Assembly: GCF_013030265.1 (NCBI RefSeq)
Contig: NZ_WPZQ01000002.1
Location: forward strand, 423,116 to 487,115
DNA from: Ruegeria arenilitoris
Lineage (GTDB): Bacteria; Pseudomonadota; Alphaproteobacteria; Rhodobacterales; Rhodobacteraceae
Direction of reading: 5' to 3'
DNA length: 64,000 nt
Shown here: positions 52,930-61,968 of the stretch, one piece after another
Position numbering within the stretch: position 1 is the stretch's first letter
How the letters are laid out: each line of letters starts with the position of its first letter
Notes under the pieces: generated by a model
The model's input: only the letters and a program-made list of their open reading frames with translations
What the model was told of the DNA's origin: nothing
Database searches by the model: none
Made by a program: the position numbers and the translations under genes

Positions 52930-55170
52930 CTAGATCAAGATGTCGAATTGATTGATGAGCGGCAGGCTGCGTGCGCGCTCACCTGTCAGATCAAACAGAG
53001 CGTTGCCCAAAGCCGGCATCGATGGTGGTGTGCCCGGTTCACCTGCGCCACCCATATGGCGATTGGTTTCAAGCACGCGTACTTCGACCTGCGGCGCTGT
53101 GTGCATTCGGATCGCCTCATAATCAGGGAAGTTGAACTGTTCGACTTCGCCCTCCGAGAATGTGATTTCACCGAAACAGGCCGCCGACAGGCCATACATC
53201 ATGCCGCCGAACATCTGCGCCTTGACGTTTTCCGGATCCAGCGCAAGACCCATGTCGCAGGCAATCCAGGCTTTGTTGATGCGGATGGTGCCATCTTCAT
53301 CGACGACCTCGATCACTTGCGCGACGGGCGTGCCAAAGCTGTAGGTAAAGGCCACTCCGCGACCAACGCCACCGGGCGTCTTACCGGTCCATCCTGACAT
53401 CTCGCGCACAGCTTCCAGACATCCGGCCGAGGGGGCGTGCTCGTTCTGCATAAGCTCCAGCCGGAATTCCAGTGGATCACGACCCGCGGCATGTGCCATC
53501 TCATCCATGAAGGTCTCGTGGAAGAAGCCATTGTGGCTATTGCCGACCGAACGCCAGAAACCTACCGGGATATCAAGCGCAGCGATATGCCCGCTCATAC
53601 GGTAGTTCGGAACCGCATAGGGCTGATTGAAGAACCCTTCGACCAGCACCTTGTCTGGCCCGCCTGCTGGCAAGCCGGTGTAGCGTCCGACCGCTTGCTG
53701 CGTACAGGATTGTGCCGCAACCTTGCCATCAATTAGAACAGCCTTTCCGTCCTTAATCGCACCACGCATCCGCGCCAGCGCTCCGGGGCGGTAATAGTCG
53801 TGGCGCATGTCTTCTTCGCGGCTCCATGTGGTTTGCACCGGCGTTCCGGGCATCGTCATGGCGACCTTGGTTGCGATTTCGCCGAAATCCAGTTCACCGC
53901 GCCGACCGAAGCCACCGCCAAGATAGGTGGTGTGTATCTCAACCGCCTCGGTGTCCAGATTGGCGACATTTGCCACCCGCATCCGGATCAGTGTGGGTGC
54001 CTGATTTCCGCACCACAGGTCCAGCTTTGTCCCGGTGAAAAGCGCAGTGGCATTCATTGGCTCCATCGTGGCATGCGCCAGATAAGGCAGTTGATACTCG
54101 GCGGTGATCTCCGTTGCGCCTTCGGGCAAGGTGTCAACGTCTCCGTCGTCGCGCATGGTCGAATTTGGAGAGTCGTCGAATGCCTTGGCAATGCTGGCAA
54201 AGATCGCGTCGGTTTCGGGCGGGTAGGGCGCATCGCCCCAGTCCACGTCAATCGCTTCGACAGCCTGATTGGCAAGCCATGTGTTGTTGGCGATGACGGC
54301 CACTCCGTTACCAAGATCGACGATCTTTTCGACGCCCGGCATGGTTTTTGCCGCGCTGTCGTCAAAGCCGTTCATGGTGCCACCCAGTTTTGGATTCATC
54401 CGAACGCTGGCGAACTTCATATCGGGAAGGCGAACATCAACACCAAACTCGGCGGTACCGGTCGCTTTTTCGGCCATGTCCAAACGCGGTTGGGATTGAC
54501 CCAGATAACGCCATTCAGACGGGTCGCGCAGTGGTGCCTCAACCGGCTCGAGTGTGGCCGCATCCGCCGCCAGTTCGGTATAGGCAATTTTGTCTCCGTT
54601 CGGTGCAATCACGTGACCTGAGGCGGTTTTCAACTGCGTGGGATCAACACCCAGACGTTCTGCCGCCGCCAGTTTCAGCGTTTCGCGGGCCGATGCGCCT
54701 GCCTCGCGCATGCGTTCATAGCCATCCTTCATCGACGTAGAGCCGCCGGTGACCTGCAAACTAAGCGCCCGGCCGACAACACCCAGTGCCTCACCCAGAT
54801 TGTGCTGGAAGTCCGAGATATCGTAGCCCTTGTTTGGCAGGCTCTCACCCATCAGGGCCGAGTTGTAGTAGGCGGCGGCTGCCGGGCCGTGCAGAACGGT
54901 GATCTGGTCAAGATCCACATCCAGCTCCTCAGCGATCAATGCGGCCCAAGTGGTTTTGACACCCTGACCCATTTCGGCGCGTGGGGCGAACAGGGTGACG
55001 CCGTTCTGATCAATCAAAACGAATGGATTCAGTGCGGCCTCACCTTCGCCTGGTTTCAACGGGTTCGGTGCAGGGCGATTGACGTAGTAGACGCCGAAGG
55101 CCACGCCTCCGGCGATTGCGGCAGAACCAATCAGGAATGTACGGCGGAGGATTTTTCCAATGCGTGCCAT
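52930..55170 (-). CDS. molybdopterin-binding large subunit of an aldehyde/isoquinoline oxidoreductase-type enzyme
   Basis: A 746-residue molybdenum hydroxylase subunit of the IorB type. The N-terminus has a Tat-like signal: ILRRTFLIG followed by a hydrophobic stretch (SAAIAGGVAFGVYYV), so export with its partner is likely. Molybdopterin-binding patches (TTYLGGGFGRRGELD, GFWRSVGNSHNGFF, GGAGEPGTPPSMPAL near the end) match the family. It starts 3 bp after the iron-sulfur subunit gene. These enzymes hydroxylate N-heterocycles or oxidise aldehydes; the substrate is not evident. Confidence 0.92.
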   Translation of the reverse strand: MARIGKILRRTFLIGSAAIAGGVAFGVYYVNRPAPNPLKPGEGEAALNPFVLIDQNGVTLFAPRAEMGQGVKTTWAALIAEELDVDLDQITVLHGPAAAAYYNSALMGESLPNKGYDISDFQHNLGEALGVVGRALSLQVTGGSTSMKDGYERMREAGASARETLKLAAAERLGVDPTQLKTASGHVIAPNGDKIAYTELAADAATLEPVEAPLRDPSEWRYLGQSQPRLDMAEKATGTAEFGVDVRLPDMKFASVRMNPKLGGTMNGFDDSAAKTMPGVEKIVDLGNGVAVIANNTWLANQAVEAIDVDWGDAPYPPETDAIFASIAKAFDDSPNSTMRDDGDVDTLPEGATEITAEYQLPYLAHATMEPMNATALFTGTKLDLWCGNQAPTLIRMRVANVANLDTEAVEIHTTYLGGGFGRRGELDFGEIATKVAMTMPGTPVQTTWSREEDMRHDYYRPGALARMRGAIKDGKAVLIDGKVAAQSCTQQAVGRYTGLPAGGPDKVLVEGFFNQPYAVPNYRMSGHIAALDIPVGFWRSVGNSHNGFFHETFMDEMAHAAGRDPLEFRLELMQNEHAPSAGCLEAVREMSGWTGKTPGGVGRGVAFTYSFGTPVAQVIEVVDEDGTIRINKAWIACDMGLALDPENVKAQMFGGMMYGLSAACFGEITFSEGEVEQFNFPDYEAIRMHTAPQVEVRVLETNRHMGGAGEPGTPPSMPALGNALFDLTGERARSLPLINQFDILI

Positions 55171-55173
55171 TGC

Positions 55174-55638
55174 TTAGGCCTCCTTCAGTTTTGCAGCGGC
55201 GTCGTGGATCGCTGCGCGAATACGAGGATAGGTGCCACAGCGGCAGAGGTTTCCCTGCATTGCGTCATCTATGTCAGTGTCTGAAGGGCTTGGGTTCTCG
55301 GCAAGCAGCGCGGCCGCCTGCATGATCTGGCCCGACTGGCAGTAGCCACATTGCGCCACCTGATGGTCAACCCAGGCCTGCTGAATTGCCGCCATCGAAT
55401 CCGGAGAGCCGGTGCCTTCGATTGTGATAACGTCACCCCAGACATCTGACAGTGCTACCTGGCATGAACGTACCGCCTCGCCATCGATGTGGACGGTGCA
55501 GGCCCCGCATGCGGCAACTCCGCACCCAAATTTCGTTCCGGTCAGGCCAACTTCATCCCGCAGTACCCAGAGAAGGGGCACATCATCGGGCAGGTCGACC
55601 TGATGTGATGTTCCGTTGATCTTCAGGGTCGTCGCCAT
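55174..55638 (-). CDS. [2Fe-2S] small subunit of the molybdenum hydroxylase
   Basis: A 154-residue subunit with two [2Fe-2S] clusters. Cysteines 39, 44, 47 and 59 form the plant-ferredoxin-type cluster, and 97, 100, 132 and 134 (CGYC, CRC) the second cluster; it passes electrons from the molybdenum site. ATG at 55638 has GAGAGGTG upstream. It is the first gene of the unit and faces the TetR regulator. No signal peptide is visible; it probably travels with the Tat-bearing large subunit. Confidence 0.95.
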   Translation of the reverse strand: MATTLKINGTSHQVDLPDDVPLLWVLRDEVGLTGTKFGCGVAACGACTVHIDGEAVRSCQVALSDVWGDVITIEGTGSPDSMAAIQQAWVDHQVAQCGYCQSGQIMQAAALLAENPSPSDTDIDDAMQGNLCRCGTYPRIRAAIHDAAAKLKEA

Positions 55639-55668
55639 GGCGCACCTCTCTTGGCTGTGGCTGGTTTC

Positions 55669-55707
55669 TGACATAATTGGTGAAAAATGTCAGTGTGTCA
55701 ATTGACA
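55669..55707 (-). promoter_or_regulatory. TetR-type operator overlapping the promoter of the hydroxylase genes
   Basis: Reading leftward, TTGACA (55701-55696), a 17-bp spacer and AATTAT (55678-55673) make a good sigma-70-like promoter for the hydroxylase genes. The promoter lies within TGACA/TGTCA elements: TGACA (55669-55673) paired with TGTCA (55688-55692), and the 12-bp palindrome TGTCAATTGACA (55696-55707). A further ATGTCA at 55721-55726 lies between the palindrome and the regulator. Binding of the divergent TetR protein would block both directions. Confidence 0.75.
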
Positions 55708-55737
55708 AAATATACAAAAAATGTCAGAGGTTCGGAT

Positions 55738-56316
55738 ATGACGGATTTGATCGACGATACGCGGCAAAAGGCCATTCTGACGTCGGCCTTTCAGGCCTTT
55801 TCAGCTTATGGATTTCGCAAAACCTCGATGGATGACATAGCGCGCGGGGCGGGAATGTCGCGGCCTGCCGTCTATCTGCACTACAAGAACAAAGAGGCGA
55901 TTGTTCGTAAGCTTACCGAGCTGCACTACGTCGAAAAGACCGCTTCTGTTGCAAACGCACTGAATGGTGAAGGTACCGTGTCGCAGATTCTGGAGAAGGC
56001 GATCAACGCGCAGATTGATGGCATGGCCGCTATTCTGGCGTCACCGCATGGTCTTGAGATGCTCGATACGACCAAATCCATGTCCATCGATATTGTCGAG
56101 CAGGGCGAAGCGGAACTTACGGATCTGTTCGCAAACTGGCTAAACCGGGAACACGCAGACGGGCGGGTACGACTGCTTGATGAAGCGCATGAGACGGCCA
56201 AAACCATCACGGCGACGCTCAAAGGGATCAAGATGACCGCTTCGAGCGCCGATGAGTTTGAAAAGCGCACTGCTCAACTGGCAGCGCTTATCGGTGCTGG
56301 TTTGGAAGTCAGGTAA
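55738..56316 (+). CDS. TetR/AcrR family regulator
   Basis: A 192-residue repressor. The N-terminal helix-turn-helix (AILTSAFQAFSAYGFRKTSM, DIARGAGMSRPAVYLHYKNK) is typical; the C-terminal ligand-binding part is family-specific. ATG at 55738 follows GAGGTTCGG, although the frame opens at 55687. It is divergent from the molybdenum hydroxylase genes, whose promoter lies between them with TGTCA dyads, so it likely represses them until a substrate-like ligand is present. Its end overlaps convergent kynU by 8 bp. Confidence 0.93.
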   Translation: MTDLIDDTRQKAILTSAFQAFSAYGFRKTSMDDIARGAGMSRPAVYLHYKNKEAIVRKLTELHYVEKTASVANALNGEGTVSQILEKAINAQIDGMAAILASPHGLEMLDTTKSMSIDIVEQGEAELTDLFANWLNREHADGRVRLLDEAHETAKTITATLKGIKMTASSADEFEKRTAQLAALIGAGLEVR

Positions 56317-57502
56317 CCCGCTGACGGACCTTGTATTCCGGAACATCCCACAATCTGTTGCGCATGATGTCGGCAACGATTTCAGCCGCTTGCTCAACAT
56401 CGTTTTCATCAACGTAAAGCGGTGTGAAGCCAAATCGCATAATGTCTGGTGCCCGGAAGTCTCCGATCACACCACGTGCGATCAGGGCTTGCATGGCGGC
56501 GTATCCATCGGTGAACTTAAACGATACCTGACTGCCGCGTTGTTCTGGGTTGCGGGGGCTGGCCAGTTCCAGCTCCGGGCAGGTTGCCTCGACCCGTTTG
56601 ATGAACAGTTCGGTCAGCTCGATGGATTTTGCGCGAACATCGGCCATGTCTGCCATGTCCCAGATGTCCATCGCTGCGGCCAGTGCGGTCATCTGAATAA
56701 CCGGTGGGGTACCGACGCGCATTCTTTCGATACCGCTGCCGGGGCGGTAATCCAGATCGAATGCAAACGGTGCCTCATGGCCCAGCCAACCGGACAGGGC
56801 GGGGCGCACAGATTGAGCCAGTCGCGGAGCCACATAGATAAACGCAGGTGCACCGGGACCGCCGTTCAGATATTTGTAGGTACAGCCAACAGCGAAATCA
56901 GCGTTGCAACCTGACAGATCAACCGGGATCGCACCGGCGGAATGCGCCAGATCCCAGACCGTGACGACACCATTGGCATGTGCCAGTTCGGTGAGCGCCT
57001 TCATGTCGTGCATGCGTCCGGTCCGGTAGTCCACCTCAGTCAACATCAGAACGGCGATGTCTTCGGTGATGTTTTCGGCCACCTGCTCGGGATCAACAAC
57101 ACGCAGTTCGTAGTCAGCCCCCAACGAGCGCAGCAATCCATCAACCATGTACAGATCTGAAGGAAAGTTTCCGTTGTCTGACAGCACAACCTTGCGCTGT
57201 GGGTTGAGTTCCAGCGCTGAGGCGACTGCCTGGTAGACTTTGATCGACAAAGTGTCGCCCACCACAACAGCGCCTGCCTCTGCTCCGATAAGGCGACCGA
57301 TGCGGTCACCGAGGCCTGTTGGCAGCCCCATCCATCCGGCCTTGTTCCAGCCGGTGATCAGCATCTGCCCCCATTCAGCGCTCAACATGTTCTGAACGCG
57401 CTCACCGGCCGCTTTTGGAAGTGGTCCCAAAGAGTTACCGTCCAGATACAGCACCCCTTCGGGCAGTTCGAACATGGCCTTGGTGGCGGCAAAATCTGTC
57501 AT
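56309..57502 (-). CDS. kynU: kynureninase
   Basis: This PLP enzyme cleaves kynurenine to anthranilate and alanine in tryptophan breakdown. The 397-residue product shows LDGNSLGPLPK, the Asp in VWDLAHSAGA, and the PLP-binding Lys210 in GCTYKYLNGGPG, with RVGTPP in the C-terminal half. It ends against the TetR gene (8-bp overlap). No kynA or kynB is in the window. Its right flank is a 300-bp gap. Confidence 0.96.
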   Translation of the reverse strand: MTDFAATKAMFELPEGVLYLDGNSLGPLPKAAGERVQNMLSAEWGQMLITGWNKAGWMGLPTGLGDRIGRLIGAEAGAVVVGDTLSIKVYQAVASALELNPQRKVVLSDNGNFPSDLYMVDGLLRSLGADYELRVVDPEQVAENITEDIAVLMLTEVDYRTGRMHDMKALTELAHANGVVTVWDLAHSAGAIPVDLSGCNADFAVGCTYKYLNGGPGAPAFIYVAPRLAQSVRPALSGWLGHEAPFAFDLDYRPGSGIERMRVGTPPVIQMTALAAAMDIWDMADMADVRAKSIELTELFIKRVEATCPELELASPRNPEQRGSQVSFKFTDGYAAMQALIARGVIGDFRAPDIMRFGFTPLYVDENDVEQAAEIVADIMRNRLWDVPEYKVRQRVT

Positions 57503-57799
57503 GGAAGCTCCCTGAAGCTGTAGACGTAATTTATTGTTGTGTTTGACGTATCCGATTGGGCCTTAGCTGTCCATTATCGCAGAACTGACGGGCCGATCGC
57601 ATGGTTGAAAGCAATGCTAATCGCGAATTTCAGGCGCGTTCTGACAGTATGAAACCCTCTGCCTTGGTTGTTGTCGCTTTCAGGTAATGAAAAAATCCGA
57701 TGCGACAACCTGATGTTTTGCCAAATAAGCGCAAAAGCGGTAGGACGTCTGTCAGAAGCGACATGTGTCGGTGCATGTCGTCATTCACAGGGAATGCTC
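57503..57799. other. intergenic region between kynU and the membrane methyltransferase
   Basis: About 297 bp between divergent genes. An 8-bp inverted repeat, GTTGTCGC (57670-57677) and GCGACAAC (57702-57709), encloses 24 bases; a shorter CGACA-TG-TGTCG dyad (57759-57770) lies nearer the next gene. Both may be operators. No RNA gene or convincing small ORF was found. Confidence 0.45.
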
Positions 57800-58249
57800 A
57801 TGCGCCGGATCGATGTCCCGCCCGTTTGGCTTCTGGGCTTTGTGCTGCTTTCATGGCTACAGGCCAAATACCTGCCTTTGGGCTTATCCCTGAAAGGTGG
57901 ATTCACGGGTCTTCTCAGTGGAATATTGATTGGTGGAGGCATATTGGTCGTTGTCTTGGCAGCGGTCGAGTTTCGTCGACACCGCACAACGATCATACCT
58001 CATGAAACGCCTTCCGCACTCGTCCAGTCCGGTATCTACAAACGTAGCCGAAATCCAATTTATGTTGGCGACGTTTTGATCCTTGCCGGGTTGATTTTGC
58101 GTTTTGATGCAATCGCTTCTCTGGTGTTGATCCCAATCTTTGTCTGGATCATCGAACGCAGGTTCATCCTGCCCGAAGAGGATCGGTTGCGCCGGACATT
58201 TCGAGCGGATTTTGCTCGATACGAACAGAAAACACGCCGTTGGGTTTGA
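57800..58249 (+). CDS. isoprenylcysteine-methyltransferase-like membrane protein
   Basis: A 149-residue membrane methyltransferase of the ICMT/PEMT-like group, with about four hydrophobic segments and the signature LVQSGIYKRSRNPIYVGDVL, followed by EEDRLRRTFRADFARYEQ. It is a different member from the one at 32059. ATG at 57800 has CAGGGA 6 bp upstream and fits the family better than ATG 57794 or the longer frame. Substrate unknown. Confidence 0.88.
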   Translation: MRRIDVPPVWLLGFVLLSWLQAKYLPLGLSLKGGFTGLLSGILIGGGILVVVLAAVEFRRHRTTIIPHETPSALVQSGIYKRSRNPIYVGDVLILAGLILRFDAIASLVLIPIFVWIIERRFILPEEDRLRRTFRADFARYEQKTRRWV

Positions 58250-58380
58250 GGTGCATCAAAACGTGACACAACGTAAAAATTGCTGCGACTGCGAAATAAT
58301 GTTGCGCAAGATGTATCTTTTGCTTAACAAACAATACCGACCACCCGCTCAATCAGAGTGACAATTAGGGGGACCTGCCG

Positions 58381-59952
58381 GTGAAAATAGGCACACCAAA
58401 AGAAATACTGGATGGTGAGAACCGGGTCGCAATGACACCGGATTCGGCTGTGCAGCTGCAGAAACTCGGCTATGAATGCGTCATTGAAAAAGGAGCGGGT
58501 GAGGCTGCCGGCTTTTCGGATGCGTCTTATGAGGCCGTTGGCGTCGAAATCATCAAAACAGCGGCATCGCTGTGGAAGACAGCGGATATCATTGCCAAGG
58601 TTCGGGTGCCCACCGAGACAGAACTCAAGCGTCTGACCAAGGGCAAAACCCTGATCTCTTTCTTCAACCCAGCGGGCAACGAAGAAGGGATGGAGCTGGC
58701 CAAGTCCAAGGGCGCGAACGTCATCGCCATGGAAATGGTGCCGCGTATTTCGCGTGCGCAGAAGATGGACGCACTTTCGTCGATGGCCAATATCGCGGGC
58801 TACCGTGCGGTGATCGAGGCGGGTAACAACTTTGGTCGCTTCTTCACCGGTCAGGTAACAGCGGCGGGTAAGGTTCCGCCTGCTAAGGTTCTGATTGTCG
58901 GTGCCGGTGTTGCCGGTCTGGCGGCCATCGGCACATCCACGTCACTAGGTGCGATCACCTATGCGTTCGACGTACGCCCCGAAGTGGCCGAGCAGGTCGA
59001 GTCCATGGGCGCTGAATTTGTCTATCTGGATTTTGAAGAAGAACAGCAGGACGGCGCAGCCAGCGGCGGTTATGCCTCGGTTCAGTCGGAAGAATTCCGC
59101 AACGCGCAGCTGGCCAAGTTCCGCGAGCTTGCGCCTGAGATGGACATCGTCATCACCACCGCCCTGATCCCCAACCGTCCGGCGCCCAAGCTGTGGCTGG
59201 CGGATATGGTCAAGGCGATGAAACCGGGTTCGGTCATCGTTGATCTGGCGGCAGAGCGTGGCGGCAACGTCGAAGGCACTGTGCCGGACGAAAAGGTCGT
59301 GACCGACAACGGTGTCACCATCATTGGTTACACTGACTTCCCCAGCCGGATGGCCGCGCAATCTTCGTCTCTTTACGCGACGAACATTCGTCACATGATG
59401 ACTGACCTGACCCCCGAAAAAGACGGTCAGATCAATCACGACATGGAAGATGACGTGATCCGCGGTTCGACCGTGACCCATGAGGGCGAAATCACGTTCC
59501 CGCCACCTCCGCCCAAAGTGCAGGCGATCGCGGCGCAGAAAAAGCCTGAGGTCAAAGAACTAACGCCGGAAGAGAAGAAGGCGCAGGAGATTGCAGCCTT
59601 CAAGGCGCAGACCAAGCAGCAGTTCACCCTGTTGGGTGTCGGTGGTGCGCTGATGTTGCTGGTGGGTCTGATCGCTCCGGCAAGCTTCATGCAGCACTTC
59701 ATCGTCTTCGTGCTGGCCATCTTTGTGGGCTTCCAGGTGATCTGGAACGTTGCACACAGCCTGCACACACCGCTGATGGCGATCACCAACGCGATCTCGT
59801 CGATCATCATTGTCGGGGCCTTGATGCAGATCGGATCGGGGTCTTTCCTGGTCATTCTGCTGGCGGCGTTGTCTGTCTTTATGGCAGGGATCAACATCTT
59901 CGGTGGCTTCCTCGTAACCCGGCGCATGCTCGCCATGTTCCAGAAATCTTAA
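58381..59952 (+). CDS. pntA: NAD(P) transhydrogenase subunit alpha
   Basis: PntA and PntB form the proton-translocating transhydrogenase that transfers hydride between NADH and NADP. The 523-residue alpha subunit has the NAD-binding domain I ([16 protein letters not shown], the [15 protein letters not shown] dinucleotide motif) and a C-terminal membrane part of four helices (about residues 415-520). Start is GTG at 58381 with GGGGGACC upstream. PntB follows after 13 bp behind AAGGAGG. Confidence 0.97.
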   Translation: MKIGTPKEILDGENRVAMTPDSAVQLQKLGYECVIEKGAGEAAGFSDASYEAVGVEIIKTAASLWKTADIIAKVRVPTETELKRLTKGKTLISFFNPAGNEEGMELAKSKGANVIAMEMVPRISRAQKMDALSSMANIAGYRAVIEAGNNFGRFFTGQVTAAGKVPPAKVLIVGAGVAGLAAIGTSTSLGAITYAFDVRPEVAEQVESMGAEFVYLDFEEEQQDGAASGGYASVQSEEFRNAQLAKFRELAPEMDIVITTALIPNRPAPKLWLADMVKAMKPGSVIVDLAAERGGNVEGTVPDEKVVTDNGVTIIGYTDFPSRMAAQSSSLYATNIRHMMTDLTPEKDGQINHDMEDDVIRGSTVTHEGEITFPPPPPKVQAIAAQKKPEVKELTPEEKKAQEIAAFKAQTKQQFTLLGVGGALMLLVGLIAPASFMQHFIVFVLAIFVGFQVIWNVAHSLHTPLMAITNAISSIIIVGALMQIGSGSFLVILLAALSVFMAGINIFGGFLVTRRMLAMFQKS

Positions 59953-59965
59953 GGAGGCCGGGCAC

Positions 59966-61420
59966 ATGGAATTTGGCTTCACTACTGCCGCCTACGTCGT
60001 TGCGGCTGTCCTTTTCATCCTCTCGCTCGGCGGTCTGTCTAACCAGGAAAGCGCCAAACGCGCGGTCTGGTATGGCATCGTCGGTATGGCACTGGCGGTC
60101 TTCGCCACGCTGGTTGGGCCTGGTTCGGGCCTGTGGTTGCTGTCGTTGCTGCTGATCGCCGGTGGCGGTTTTATCGGCCAGTATGTTGCGCAGCGCGTGC
60201 AGATGACCGAGATGCCGCAGCTTGTTGCCGCGATGCATTCGCTGGTTGGTCTGGCGGCTGTGTTCGTAGGTTTCAACGCGCATTTTGAAATCGGCAACGT
60301 GGCGCAGGTCATGGCAATCGCCGACAGCGCGTCGCAGGCGGACCTGTCCGATCTGGGTGCATTTGCCAAGCTGATCGCCAAGAAAACCTCGGCCGAACTA
60401 GCGATCCTGCATGTCGAACTGTTCCTGGGCATCTTCATCGGTGCGATCACCTTTACCGGTTCGGTCGTGGCCTATGGCAAGCTCGCGGGCAAGGTGACCT
60501 CGGCAGCGACCAAACTGCCCGGCGGTCATGCTCTGAACGCGGCGGCGGCGGGTCTCTCGCTGATCTGCCTGATCTGGTACACAGCTTCGGGTGGTTTGTT
60601 CCCGCTGATCCTGATGACGCTGGCGGCTTTGTTCATCGGCTATCACCTGATCATGGGTATTGGTGGCGCCGACATGCCGGTGGTCGTGTCGATGCTGAAC
60701 AGCTACTCGGGCTGGGCGGCTGCGGCGATTGGTTTCTCGCTGGGCAACGACCTGCTGATCGTGGTCGGCGCGCTGGTGGGCTCGTCCGGTGCGATTCTGT
60801 CCTACATCATGTGTAAGGCGATGAACCGTCACTTTGTCAGCGTGATCCTGGGCGGCTTTGGTGGTCCCCAGGGCGAGCAAATGGCTGTTGAGGGTGAGCA
60901 GGTGGCGATCGACGCAGATGGCGTTGCGGCCGCTCTGAACGACGCAGACAGTGTGATCATCATCCCGGGCTATGGCATGGCGGTTGCGCAAGCGCAGCAG
61001 TCTGTTTCCGAGTTGGTCCGTAAGCTGCGCGCCAAGGGCAAGGAGGTGCGCTTTGCGATCCACCCCGTTGCCGGTCGTCTGCCGGGCCACATGAACGTGC
61101 TGCTGGCCGAAGCGAAAGTGCCATATGACATCGTTCTGGAAATGGACGAGATCAACGACGACTTCTCGGACACGGATGTGGCCATCGTCATCGGTTCGAA
61201 CGACATCGTGAACCCTGCGGCGCAGGAAGATCCCAACAGCCCCATCGCCGGCATGCCGGTTCTGGAATGTTGGAAGGCCAAGCAGGTCTTTGTGTCCAAA
61301 CGCGGTCAGGGCACTGGCTATTCGGGCATCGAAAACCCGCTGTTCTTCAAAGAGAACACCCGGATGTTCTATGGCGACGCCAAGGAGTCGCTGGACAAGC
61401 TGTTGCCGATGATCGACTGA
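59966..61420 (+). CDS. pntB: NAD(P) transhydrogenase subunit beta
   Basis: The 484-residue beta subunit has eight or nine membrane helices (about residues 1-260) and the NADP-binding domain III with [41 protein letters not shown] and [16 protein letters not shown] strong AAGGAGG stands ahead of the ATG. A Rho-independent terminator follows the stop, so pntAB ends here. Confidence 0.97.
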   Translation: MEFGFTTAAYVVAAVLFILSLGGLSNQESAKRAVWYGIVGMALAVFATLVGPGSGLWLLSLLLIAGGGFIGQYVAQRVQMTEMPQLVAAMHSLVGLAAVFVGFNAHFEIGNVAQVMAIADSASQADLSDLGAFAKLIAKKTSAELAILHVELFLGIFIGAITFTGSVVAYGKLAGKVTSAATKLPGGHALNAAAAGLSLICLIWYTASGGLFPLILMTLAALFIGYHLIMGIGGADMPVVVSMLNSYSGWAAAAIGFSLGNDLLIVVGALVGSSGAILSYIMCKAMNRHFVSVILGGFGGPQGEQMAVEGEQVAIDADGVAAALNDADSVIIIPGYGMAVAQAQQSVSELVRKLRAKGKEVRFAIHPVAGRLPGHMNVLLAEAKVPYDIVLEMDEINDDFSDTDVAIVIGSNDIVNPAAQEDPNSPIAGMPVLECWKAKQVFVSKRGQGTGYSGIENPLFFKENTRMFYGDAKESLDKLLPMID

Positions 61421-61441
61421 TCCGGCTCGAATAACGCTCGG

Positions 61442-61466
61442 AAAGGCGCCCACATGGGCGCCTTTT
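61442..61466 (+). terminator. Rho-independent terminator after pntB
   Basis: AAAGGCGCCCA and TGGGCGCCTTT are a perfect inverted repeat that folds into a 10-bp stem with a 4-base loop, and the T-rich run TTTTCTATTTTT follows. It begins 22 bp behind the pntB stop. Confidence 0.85.
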
Positions 61467-61504
61467 CTATTTTTGATGTACCCTGTCCTTACAGGAGGTG
61501 CCGA

Positions 61505-61861
61505 ATGGAGAAAGTGAACGGTATAGGCGGGCTGTTCTTCCGCGCCCGTGACCCGGAAGCGTTAAGCGCGTGGTACGAAAAGCACCTAGGTGTAAATCAC
61601 TATGTCCCGGTGCCGTGGAAACAGCGCGAAGGCTACACAGTCTTTGCTCCTTTCGCACAGGACACCAACTACTTCGGCCGGCCCCAGCAGCAGTGGATGA
61701 TCAACTTCCGTGTCGATGATCTGGAGGCCATGATTGCTCAGTTAGAATCTGCTGGCATAGCCGTAGAGACCCGTGCCGAGTGGGATAGTGAGGTTGGCAA
61801 GTTCGCTCGAATACACGATCCGGAAGGCAACCCGATAGAGCTGTGGCAACCAAATCAATAA
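61505..61861 (+). CDS. VOC family protein
   Basis: A 118-residue vicinal-oxygen-chelate (glyoxalase/bleomycin-resistance type) protein. The fold marks are FFRARDPEALSAWYEKHLG at the start and FARIHDPEGNPIELWQP at the end, with a metal-ligand Glu there. ATG at 61505 follows a full AGGAGGTG. Start codons further up in the frame lie in the pntB terminator and are unlikely. Its function within the family is unknown. Confidence 0.92.
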   Translation: MEKVNGIGGLFFRARDPEALSAWYEKHLGVNHYVPVPWKQREGYTVFAPFAQDTNYFGRPQQQWMINFRVDDLEAMIAQLESAGIAVETRAEWDSEVGKFARIHDPEGNPIELWQPNQ

Positions 61862-61942
61862 GATAGCGGCCTTGTATACTGTGGTATCCACGTAAGTGTA
61901 TGAAATAAAAAGATAATTGATGTATTTGTGGCGCTGCGTATA

Positions 61943-61954
61943 GTTCCCGGGAAC
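61943..61954. promoter_or_regulatory. 12-bp palindrome before the DUF3422 gene
   Basis: GTTCCCGGGAAC is a perfect palindrome, followed 3 bases later by another GGGAAC half. It ends 14 bp before the DUF3422 ATG, a position suited to a repressor. No known regulator was matched. Confidence 0.45.
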
Positions 61955-61968
61955 TCAGGGAACACAAA

